5,153 nt of DNA, taken from Globobulimina sp. (taxonomy: Eukaryota > Foraminifera > Rotaliida). Location of the stretch: NCBI GenBank assembly GCA_003354225.1, contig PIVH01000693.1, forward strand, positions 1 to 5,153. Direction: 5' to 3'. This document shows, piece after piece, positions 1 through 5,153 of this stretch (the first letter of the stretch is position 1; each line of letters starts with the position of its first letter). Below the pieces are notes generated by a model, which was not told the DNA's origin, did not search any database, and saw only the letters and a list, made by a program, of their open reading frames with translations. A program made the position numbers and the translations under genes.

Positions 1-860
1 AAACATCAATTAATTTGTAAAATATGTAAAACAATGGTAAAGTCAACCACATTTTGGAAAACTCACGAAAGATCAACAAAACACAGACAGGTTATCTGTA
101 TCATTGATCCTCGCCTCGCACCATTAACCATTCAATTTATAATATACAATAAAATAAACAGACATTAAATCACTTATTAAAATTGAAAGCAGAGAGAGAT
201 GAAAATGTGATTATTAATAATATTGAGAATGCACCAAAAGAAGCACAGAAAAAAGAGTTAGAAACGGAAAAAGAAAGAGAGAAAGAAGAAAATGAGGAGG
301 AATTATTAGTTGATGTTAATGGTATTCCTTTAAATTTTTTTGATAAATCAATGCGACATAAAAAACCGAAGCACAAAAAGGAAATTGAAGTTGAAAGGAA
401 ATTGAATGAGGATCATAATCATTTTATTGTTATTGAATCAGATAAAAAGAAGAAAAGTAAGAACAGCAAAAAAATAAAATTAATAAATGAAAATGTTGAT
501 GATACAGATAGAGAATTATTGAAGTTAGAGAATGACATGAAAACTGAGCAAAATAAGAAAGAAGATCAACTCTTGCAATTTGTGAAAGAAATGGACAAAA
601 AAATACAAAATCAAGAAAACAAAGAAATCCAATTTAAAATTGATAAAATAAAACGTTACCGGAATACATTTGAAAGTTATAAACAAAAAAGGAATTTCAC
701 TGAACTGACCAATGAGAAACCTCTTGTCGTAACAGACCTAACTCCGAATAAGAAAAAGAGGAAAATCACTCAAAAAATAAGTCATGATTCAGATTCGGAC
801 TCAGACTTTGAAGAACATGATATATTTGATTTGGGTGATTGGAGGACACAAAAAATATAA
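1..860 (+). CDS. ZNF830: ZNF830/CCDC16-like zinc finger protein, 5' end missing, one intron
   Basis: The 3' part of a gene that enters from the left edge; about 262 residues are visible once the intron at 91-161 is removed. In order: a C2H2 finger with the family pattern C-x2-C-x3-VKS-x3-W-x-TH-x5-HR (residues 6-29); a Glu/Lys-rich stretch; GIPLNFFD (321-344), matching the LPEGFFDD element I recall from human ZNF830; a coiled coil (about 495-700); a basic patch PNKKKRK (744-764) that could serve nuclear import; then an Asp/Ser-rich run and DIFDLGDWR (819-845), matching the family's DLLSQDWR ending. The human protein is about 370 residues, with the finger about 50 residues in, so roughly 40-50 N-terminal residues lie outside the window. 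Known of the family: ZNF830 is nuclear, found with XAB2, Aquarius, ISY1, PRP19 and PPIE in the intron-binding part of the spliceosome, and also linked to DNA repair. Orthology rests on four separate motifs in the right order. The exact splice sites are inferred. Confidence 0.88.
16..84 (+). other. C2H2 (matrin/U1-like) zinc finger coding segment
   Basis: The frame beginning at base 1 encodes C-K-I-C, twelve residues, H, five residues, H: a C-x2-C-x12-H-x5-H finger. The wide spacing between the histidines and the W-x-T-H before the first one are typical of the RNA-associated JAZ/U1-like class rather than of DNA-binding arrays. There is one finger only, as in ZNF830. All four metal ligands are present. 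Confidence 0.9.
91..161 (+). other. spliceosomal intron (predicted), 71 bases, phase 0
   Basis: The finger frame (starting at base 1) stops at TAA 166-168, while the rest of the protein is in the frame of base 183, so a splice is needed between them. The donor is CAG|GTTATC at 90/91 and the acceptor AACAG|A at 161/162. Both fall on codon boundaries, giving H-R-Q followed by T-L-N-H-L-L-K-L-K, with no stop. ATTAAC at 123-128, about 34 bases before the acceptor, could be the branch site. The downstream frame is open only from 153, so the acceptor must lie after that. Later AG choices at 189, 192 or 194 are possible but have weaker context or need another donor. Confidence 0.65.
819..845 (+). 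other. C-terminal D-I-F-D-L-G-D-W-R motif of the ZNF830 family
   Basis: These codons, just before the end of the protein, follow an alternating Ser/Asp run. Animal ZNF830 proteins end in a similar acidic run followed by a D-L-L-x-x-D-W-R block. Its retention in a protein that otherwise diverges into Lys/Glu-rich sequence suggests that this is the part held by a binding partner; that role is inference. Confidence 0.75.
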
Positions 861-991
861 TTTAACAATAAAAAAACATTTGATAATGTATTGATTGTCT
901 CTAAGTCCTAAACTCCTAAACATTATTAAGTGTTATCTCATCAAAAAACAAACAACAAAAAAACAAAATAGAAATCGCAAGCCAAGTTTTT
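861..991. other. convergent intergenic region between the two stop codons
   Basis: 131 very AT-rich bases with no open frame worth calling. The left part should be the 3' UTR of the zinc finger gene and the right part that of the formin gene. Read on the - strand, the 50 bases after the formin stop are a T-rich run with scattered G, the kind of sequence often found near poly(A) sites. I see no AATAAA on the - strand here; AATAAT (+ strand 922-927 reversed) is the nearest variant. Confidence 0.7.
867..872 (+). promoter_or_regulatory. AATAAA, candidate polyadenylation signal of the zinc finger gene
   Basis: An exact AATAAA begins 7 bases after the TAA at 858-860 and is followed by an A-run and T/G-rich sequence. 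In such AT-rich DNA a chance match is quite possible. If used, it gives a 3' UTR of only some 20-40 bases. Confidence 0.4.
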
Positions 992-3900
992 TTAAAATTC
1001 CATGGTATTGTTCGGATTGTTACCAGCACCAAATGTTCTATTCTTATTTTTGTATTTGCTGTAAATAGCAGTTCCTTTTGATTTTGGCGATGACACAGAT
1101 GGAGAATTTTTGCCTTTACTGCTTTTTATCTTTGTTTTTTTATGTTTATTACTTTTCGGTGTTTTAACTTTGCGTTGTGTTTGTTTTTCCGTTTGCGTCT
1201 GTTCGATATCCAAATCTTTTAAATCAGCATTTTTCATAGATTCAAATGCTTTTTTTAAACGTGTTTCTCTGCGAACATGACCAGATTTATATTTTACTGC
1301 TTTTTTTTTATTTGAGTTGGAATTGGAATATGCCATTCTTGACATTGGTGTAAAATTTAATTCCCATACATTTCCAAATTGACTGGCAGTTGGAACTGCT
1401 TTCCGTTTTTGAAACATTCCACCAGATGCCGCATAATCATATTTTTGATTCGAATCTTGTCTTTTAACAACACCGCCTTTGCCACGATAACTATGTTCAT
1501 TCTTTTTTTTCTTTTTCTTGTTCTTGTTCTTTTTCTTATTATCATTATCAACACTATTCTTATTGTCATTGTCTTCATCATTATCACCATCATCATCATT
1601 ATCATTGTGATTCTCATCGGGACTAAAATGAGTGTTAACATTTCTATTCTTGGCGTTGGCGTTGGCGTCGTGTTGATATGATTTCATATAATCCTTATAA
1701 GGGCTGTCTGCTTCGTTTTGTTTGTCTTCATCAACATCTTCTTCTTCGTCCGATTGGTTTAAAACATCGGAAAACATTTGTTTCATTACGGTCTGTTTAC
1801 GAACATGAGCTTTCATGCTTAGTTTTAACTTTTTTTTCAACGCTTGCTCTTTTTTAACTTTATCCGCATCTTTCAATATATTTTTATTTGCTAACTGTTG
1901 TCTTGTCGTCGTTCTTTGACTTAATTTCAATTGCAATTTTTTTTGTGCTTCAAGTTTTTTTTTAGCGCGTTTGGCATCTTTTTTTTTCTTCTCTGCTAAC
2001 TTTGTATGTTTTATTTTCGCCTTATTCCAATCTTTGATAAAATCATCAAATATTTGTAAAAATTCATGCACCGCACCATCCTCTAACTTATAGGCATATG
2101 TAGAGGCCAACATCTTTGCTCTCGCAATCATTTCAGAAAACTCTTTTTGTAGTTCCATCAATATATTATTGGCAGTCTTCATCCAGGCGCTCATATTTGA
2201 GGCATACACATCTTTTTTCATTTTTTTCGTTTGTTTGTCGAACTCTTTTAATCGTTTGGGTAATTTTTTTAACTCCACTTCAATTTGTTTGATTTTCTTA
2301 TCCAAAGAATCAATGTCAATGCGCACCGCAGCAGACACATTTTCTAACTGTTTGGCCACATTATAGGCAGAGGCAACGGAGTCATTTTCTATGTTTGTTA
2401 ATGTGTATTTGAACACATACATTAAAAGTGTTGTTTGTCCGTCACAGCCTTTGGTGCCAGATATCATTCGTAATGTTTCCAAACTAAATCCGTACGCCGC
2501 ACCGTTCCGTCGTCCTCCATTCATATAATTGCCAAAAGCTAATATTATTTTAAATATTTCATATAAGCCTTCGCTGCCTTGTATGTCGGATAAGCCTTTA
2601 TTTAATAAACTTATTTTATCCAATTGGTGTTGACAGATCTCAGCAAACTCTTTCTTAAAAATCCATAATTTAACCCTTTCTTGTAACGACCAAATGGAAG
2701 ATAAATCATAAAAAAACCTCTCCACAATGCCATATTTAGCGATGCTTTTAGCAGAATGATTGTGCGAATGGGCAATGGCCTGCATTTGTTCTTCATCATT
2801 GGGTATCATATCGCTTACTTTTATCAATAAGTCTAAGTTCAATGTCTGCTCATTCATCTCAATAATATTGCTGCATAACTGCTGTCCGCTCAGTTTCAAC
2901 CTTTTCAATAATAATTCGACGTTATACTGCCGCTTAGCGGACACAAATTTGATCTCTTCTTTCTTCTCTTTTTCTTTCTTTTCCTCTTTTTTGCCAAACA
3001 ATTTGGCCAATTTATTTTCTTTCTTTGGAATTCGAAATAAAGCTTCAAATTCTGATTTGTCAATGTTGTGTGTCACCTCTTTCTCGTCCATAGTTTTCCA
3101 AATTGAATTTCTTGCCGCTTTATAATCGACGGTTTGCCAATGGAATCGCTTCATGTCTACACTGGGCGCAATCTTCTCTTTTGGAGGTATCGAGCTCTTT
3201 CTTTTATGAAATATTCCACCCAAACCTCGCTTTTTTTTCTTTGTTTTTTCTGGATTCTCAAAAGCGTCAATGATGGCCGCATCAATCCCGTCCAATTTCA
3301 TTTTATTCACAATGGCATGCGTCGGCATCCCCATTTTCTTCATTCTATTATATTTGGCCAAGGCGGGGATATTTAGGTTTATTGCATTCGCTTCATTTGG
3401 ATCTTTATCCGCCTCATTGTCATTGTCATTGTCCGATTCATTCTCGTCTTCATTATCGTCGTCTTGGTGATGTTCAAATTTGTGCATTAATGAAGATTCA
3501 ATCCCATCCAATCTCATTTTATTAATGATTGCATGCATTGGCATTCCCATTTTCTTCATCCGCTCATATTTTGCTAATTGAGGGTCAGTGGCAGCGATGG
3601 TCTTTTTTGCCCCTTTCTTTTTTGAATCTGGATTCTCAAATTCAGAGATTTGTCGAGGACTCATGCCATCCAATCTCATTTTATTCACAATGGCATGGAT
3701 CGGCATACCCATTTTCTTCATTCTATGGTATTTCGCCAACTCTTTGCTTGCTTTTGCTTTTTCTTTTTCTTTTTCTTCCTTTTTGTCATCACTCTCACTG
3801 TTTGGATTAAAATATGTGTCTTGCTCAGTGGTGGATATTCCATCCAATTTCATTTTATTTCGGATCACTTGTTGCGGCATTCCCATTTTTTTCATTCGAT

Positions 3901-5101
3901 CATATTTTGCCATATCTGCTTTTGGTTTTGTTTGTGTTTGCGGCTTTAAATACTTTTCAATTTCATCCGGTTTAAAAGAATCCATTTTCATTTTATTGCG
4001 TAAGACGTCATCCGACAATCCCAATTTCCTCATTTTATCGTATTTGTCATATAGCTGTTCTTTTGCGTTTACTTTTGAGGCCAAAACCTGATCCGCACTC
4101 TGTGACAAATGTTTCGCTTTCCATTTTTCAATTTCTTTCATCTCAATGTTTGCTTTGGACATTTTATCTGCAATGGCTTCAATTGGCATTCCTAAATCCT
4201 TCATTTTATTATATTTCTCCAAAGGATTTACTTGAAATTCAATTATTTGAGCTTGAGTTTGAGTTTTATTTTGAGTTTTAGTTTGATTTTGATTTTTTAA
4301 TTTATCATTTTCAGTTTGTAAACTTTTTAATTTTTCTTTAATTTGCGTCAATTGAAGTTTTAATTGTTTATTTTCTTCAATTAACTGCAAATCGTCTTGT
4401 TTCGAATTATGTATTATTTGGTCAACTCTGTCAATGGAATCTTTAATGTCTCTCTCAAAGGAGCCCATTGATTCGATGGTCGCAAATAGGTTCTCTGTGG
4501 AGACGGAGACGGAGCGACAATGGTTTGCATGCTCGAGCTCTTCCTTTTCATTTATGACACTGACAGGCGGCGATTTCATTTGTTCCAAACCCAACTTGGC
4601 CTTCAAAACAGACATTTGCATTTTGGCCAAACTTAACTGGCGCCGTAATTTACGTTTTTTGCTTCTTTTTCTTTGTTGAGTTATATGAGCCTCATTCTTT
4701 ACATCATCGACATCGACATCGACATCGATATCAGTTTTTGCATCAGAGATGGCGGTAAAAGCCGGTGGTGGAATAACATCTGATTTTTCATACATATGCA
4801 TCTGTTTACTACTACGAGAATTTGCTCGTTCTTTTAACATTTTTGGTCGTTGTGGCCGTTGCGAATCTGCATTATTTTGTTGCTTATTTTGTTTTTTCGC
4901 AGTGCCTGCTATATAACCATATGGATTTTTAGATGATGCATTATTTGATGCTATTGGTTGCTTTTTGAAGGATAATTTATTGAGTTGGACACCCCACGGA
5001 TTGCTGCTTAGAGAGGAGTTAGAGACTTGGCGATCAATTACGTAATTCGAGTTGCTACCACGTCCTTCACTATATGAGAGATCGTTTTTTTTGTGGCTCA
5101 T
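992..5101 (-). CDS. FH2-domain formin with six tandem WASHC3-like motifs and no FH1
   Basis: A 1369-residue formin, presumably a cytoplasmic actin nucleator and barbed-end binder. Start: ATG at 5101 with A at -3 and an in-frame TGA three bases upstream of it (5105-5107), so no longer N-terminus exists without an upstream exon. Layout: Ser/Asn/Lys-rich leader (1-145) with NPWG and NPYG; basic helix (145-175); coiled coil (236-270); six K-Y-x-R-M-K-K-M-G-M-P repeats (296-617); FH2 (about 646-1057) opening with MKRFHW and carrying GNYMNGGRRNGAAYGF (857-872) and T-K at 883-884; then a basic helix, an acidic run, a D/N and K-rich tract and a basic tail (1060-1369). FH2 family knowledge: a head-to-tail dimer that moves with the growing filament end. 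Missing: a proline-rich FH1, the Rho-binding GBD/DID, and a convincing DAD, so classical Rho-released autoinhibition is not expected. No intron in 4.1 kb. The FH2 call is secure; the role of the rest is inferred. Confidence 0.93.
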   Translation of the reverse strand: MSHKKNDLSYSEGRGSNSNYVIDRQVSNSSLSSNPWGVQLNKLSFKKQPIASNNASSKNPYGYIAGTAKKQNKQQNNADSQRPQRPKMLKERANSRSSKQMHMYEKSDVIPPPAFTAISDAKTDIDVDVDVDDVKNEAHITQQRKRSKKRKLRRQLSLAKMQMSVLKAKLGLEQMKSPPVSVINEKEELEHANHCRSVSVSTENLFATIESMGSFERDIKDSIDRVDQIIHNSKQDDLQLIEENKQLKLQLTQIKEKLKSLQTENDKLKNQNQTKTQNKTQTQAQIIEFQVNPLEKYNKMKDLGMPIEAIADKMSKANIEMKEIEKWKAKHLSQSADQVLASKVNAKEQLYDKYDKMRKLGLSDDVLRNKMKMDSFKPDEIEKYLKPQTQTKPKADMAKYDRMKKMGMPQQVIRNKMKLDGISTTEQDTYFNPNSESDDKKEEKEKEKAKASKELAKYHRMKKMGMPIHAIVNKMRLDGMSPRQISEFENPDSKKKGAKKTIAATDPQLAKYERMKKMGMPMHAIINKMRLDGIESSLMHKFEHHQDDDNEDENESDNDNDNEADKDPNEANAINLNIPALAKYNRMKKMGMPTHAIVNKMKLDGIDAAIIDAFENPEKTKKKKRGLGGIFHKRKSSIPPKEKIAPSVDMKRFHWQTVDYKAARNSIWKTMDEKEVTHNIDKSEFEALFRIPKKENKLAKLFGKKEEKKEKEKKEEIKFVSAKRQYNVELLLKRLKLSGQQLCSNIIEMNEQTLNLDLLIKVSDMIPNDEEQMQAIAHSHNHSAKSIAKYGIVERFFYDLSSIWSLQERVKLWIFKKEFAEICQHQLDKISLLNKGLSDIQGSEGLYEIFKIILAFGNYMNGGRRNGAAYGFSLETLRMISGTKGCDGQTTLLMYVFKYTLTNIENDSVASAYNVAKQLENVSAAVRIDIDSLDKKIKQIEVELKKLPKRLKEFDKQTKKMKKDVYASNMSAWMKTANNILMELQKEFSEMIARAKMLASTYAYKLEDGAVHEFLQIFDDFIKDWNKAKIKHTKLAEKKKKDAKRAKKKLEAQKKLQLKLSQRTTTRQQLANKNILKDADKVKKEQALKKKLKLSMKAHVRKQTVMKQMFSDVLNQSDEEEDVDEDKQNEADSPYKDYMKSYQHDANANAKNRNVNTHFSPDENHNDNDDDGDNDEDNDNKNSVDNDNKKKNKNKKKKKKNEHSYRGKGGVVKRQDSNQKYDYAASGGMFQKRKAVPTASQFGNVWELNFTPMSRMAYSNSNSNKKKAVKYKSGHVRRETRLKKAFESMKNADLKDLDIEQTQTEKQTQRKVKTPKSNKHKKTKIKSSKGKNSPSVSSPKSKGTAIYSKYKNKNRTFGAGNNPNNTMEF
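1499..1618 (-). repeat. low-complexity Asp/Asn then Lys/Asn tract in the formin tail
   Basis: Residues 1162-1201: an Asp/Asn/Glu-rich acidic run, directly followed by K-K-K-N-K-N-K-K-K-K-K-K. At DNA level the + strand reads as runs of TCATT/CATCAT and of CTTTTT/CTTGTT units. It is probably disordered and prone to length change by slippage. The abrupt switch from acidic to basic is the only notable property. Confidence 0.8.
1718..1813 (-). other. amphipathic helix followed by an acidic run in the formin tail
   Basis: Residues 1097-1128: a basic amphipathic segment K-A-H-V-R-K-Q-T-V-M-K-Q-M-F-S-D-V-L followed at once by S-D-E-E-E-D-V-D-E-D. Formins often carry regulatory or actin-binding motifs at this position (DAD, WH2-like). 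This one lacks the M-D-x-L-L-x-x-L core and has acidic rather than basic residues after the helix, so it is described by composition only. Confidence 0.5.
1931..3166 (-). other. FH2 domain coding segment
   Basis: Residues about 646-1057. The lasso-like start is MKRFHWQTV (650-658), with W655 in the place of the usual K-x-x-x-W. A Lys/Glu run (694-718) fills the variable linker. The knob has S-A-K-R-Q-Y-N-V-E-L-L-L (721-732) and I-P-N-D-E-E (766-771). The post has F-G-N-Y-M-N-G-G (856-863), G-F-S-L-E-T-L (871-877) and T-K (883-884). The final coiled region runs to about 1057 through F-x-x-F-x-x-x-W. About 410 residues is a normal FH2 length, so the domain looks intact. Confidence 0.92.
3392..3463 (-). 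repeat. acidic D/N/E linker between repeat copies 5 and 6
   Basis: Residues 547-570 are almost only Asp, Asn and Glu, with TCATTG units repeated on the + strand near 3416-3435. It makes the spacing between copies 5 and 6 the longest in the array (72 residues). Likely a microsatellite expansion in a disordered linker. Confidence 0.75.
3743..3799 (-). repeat. Lys/Glu linker between repeat copies 3 and 4
   Basis: Residues 435-453 hold K-K-E-E-K-E-K-E-K, coming from TTTTTC units on the + strand (about 3757-3775). A charged, simple-sequence spacer, different in composition from the other linkers in the array. Confidence 0.7.
4247..4291 (-). repeat. Gln/Thr-rich low-complexity stretch before repeat copy 1
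   Basis: Residues 271-285 alternate Gln with Thr, Asn and Lys, written by GAGTTT/GATTTT-like units on the + strand. It joins the coiled coil to the first repeat copy and is probably a flexible spacer. Confidence 0.65.
4292..4396 (-). other. coiled-coil coding segment upstream of the repeat array
   Basis: Residues 236-270, D-D-L-Q-L-I-E-E-N-K-Q-L-K-L-Q-L onward, place Leu/Ile about every three to four residues with charged residues between and no helix breakers for five heptads. FH2 domains are dimers, so this could reinforce dimerisation or bring in a partner. The call is from the visible heptads only. Confidence 0.65.
4705..4728 (-). repeat. hexanucleotide microsatellite (CATCGA)4
   Basis: Four exact CATCGA units on the + strand encode the D-V/D-I alternation at residues about 124-133 in the formin leader. 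An in-frame hexamer, so gain or loss of units keeps the frame. Confidence 0.85.
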
Positions 5102-5153
5102 GTTTCATTTAATAGTGTTTTCTTTTCAGAGTGAATAAGAATTATTAAAATCA
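5102..5153 (-). promoter_or_regulatory. 5' flank and start context of the formin gene
   Basis: Only 52 bases are available. On the - strand the ATG is preceded by ATGAAAC, with A at -3 and an in-frame TGA immediately upstream. AT-rich sequence such as TTTTAATAATT lies further out, but there is no clear TATA or initiator element. The promoter proper must lie mostly beyond the window. Confidence 0.4.

Larger units (their letters stand above)
3251..4216 (-). repeat. array of six WASHC3-like hairpin motifs in the formin
   Basis: Six copies start at residues 296, 353, 399, 457, 511 and 583 (bases 4121-4216, 3950-4045, 3809-3907, 3629-3733, 3473-3571, 3251-3355). Consensus: K-Y-x-R-M-K-K-M-G-M-P-x-x-A-I-x-N-K-M-x-L-D-G-I, then a short helix ending in F-x-N-P in three copies. 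Copies 3-6 are close to the consensus; copies 1 and 2 are diverged (copy 1 has D-L-G-M-P and N-I-E, copy 2 has K-L-G-L-S and D-S-F). Start-to-start spacing varies from 46 to 72 residues because low-complexity linkers separate the copies. From memory, WASHC3/CCDC53 carries a like segment (K-M-x-x-x-G-V-P-x-x-A-I-x-x-K-M-x-x-x-G-L-D-P). Fold and partner are unknown; helix-turn-helix is inferred from the G-M-P break. Confidence 0.9.

Noticed and set aside
91-194. U12-type intron at the same place, or acceptors at 189, 192 or 194
   Set aside because: The donor does not match the GTATCC/ATATCC type and no TTCCTTAAC-like branch site is present. The later AGs either need a poorer donor, or make a stop with the donor at 98, or lack a CAG context; 161/162 fits phase and sequence better.
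170-376. 68-codon - strand frame rich in Ser and Phe
   Set aside because: Shadow of the Glu/Lys-rich coding sequence of the ZNF830-like gene, with no recognisable motif.
1499-1618. CRISPR array or tandem-repeat locus
   Set aside because: The units are short, irregular and in frame with a protein; they are coding microsatellites, and the window is eukaryotic.
1357-1641. 94-codon - strand frame rich in Met and Ile in another frame of the formin gene
   Set aside because: Out-of-frame reading of the D/N and K tracts; no start context or motif, and it lies fully inside a clear formin frame.
1379-1681. 100-codon + strand frame rich in Ile, Phe and Val, looking like a membrane protein
   Set aside because: It is antisense to the Asp/Asn/Lys low-complexity tail of the formin; T-rich DNA gives hydrophobic residues automatically.
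1748-1795. Formin DAD motif in T-V-M-K-Q-M-F-S-D-V-L
   Set aside because: The M-D-x-L-L-x-x-L core is not met, the following residues are acidic rather than basic, and no DID partner domain is encoded. It is kept only as a descriptive helix-acidic feature.
3588-4091. 167-codon open frame on the + strand with periodic I-P-S-N-F-I-L-F and G-I-P-I-F-F-I
   Set aside because: It is the antisense reading of the formin repeat array; its periodicity is inherited from the repeats and its composition (Phe/Ile/Ser) is that of A-rich codons read backwards.
3251-4216. Repeats as UBA domains (M-G-M-P with a following helix resembles M-G-F-P)
   Set aside because: The unit is shorter than the usual 40 or so residues, and the N-K-M-x-L-D-G block fits the WASHC3-type segment better; a fold prediction would settle it.
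5115-5129. Pyrimidine run ending in CAG on the + strand, like a 3' splice site
   Set aside because: It lies on the strand opposite to the formin gene, in its 5' flank, and no open frame continues from it within the 24 remaining bases, so nothing supports it.

Overview
This window looks like nuclear DNA from a microbial eukaryote with an AT-rich genome and Lys/Asn/Asp-rich low-complexity tracts inside its proteins. It holds two protein genes facing tail to tail, with 131 bases between their stop codons. Both families are eukaryotic. Both genes end in TAA, and Gln is written CAA/CAG throughout, so the standard genetic code fits. The lineage cannot be fixed from the sequence. The style (AT-rich, D/N/K microsatellites within coding sequence, formin with extra repeats) would suit a rhizarian such as a foraminiferan, but that is a low-confidence guess; amoebozoan or other protist origins are not excluded.

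Positions 1-860 (+ strand) hold the 3' part of a gene that starts before the window. A 30-codon piece of exon carries a C2H2 zinc finger of the ZNF830/CCDC16 type. A short intron (best reading 91-161) follows, then a 232-codon last exon with the family's G-x-P-x-x-F-F-D element, a coiled coil, a basic nuclear-import-like patch and the C-terminal acidic/D-W-R motif. The human homologue is a nuclear, spliceosome-associated protein.

Positions 861-991 are the intergenic space, with an AATAAA for the + strand gene only 7 bases after its stop.

Positions 992-5101 (- strand) hold one long intronless gene for a 1369-residue formin. From its N-terminus it has a Ser/Asn/Lys-rich leader, a coiled coil, six copies of a roughly 35-residue K-Y-x-R-M-K-K-M-G-M-P-x-x-A-I-x-N-K-M-x-L-D-G motif, the FH2 actin-nucleating domain, and a long charged C-terminal tail. 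There is no proline-rich FH1 segment: the repeat array sits where FH1 normally lies. The motif resembles the M-x-x-x-G-x-P-x-x-A-I-x-x-K-M-x-x-x-G segment of the WASH-complex subunit WASHC3/CCDC53.

The two genes have no evident shared pathway (splicing versus actin dynamics); their closeness looks like compact gene packing. The most interesting object is the formin: its domain layout, the array in place of FH1, and the pattern of duplication within the array.
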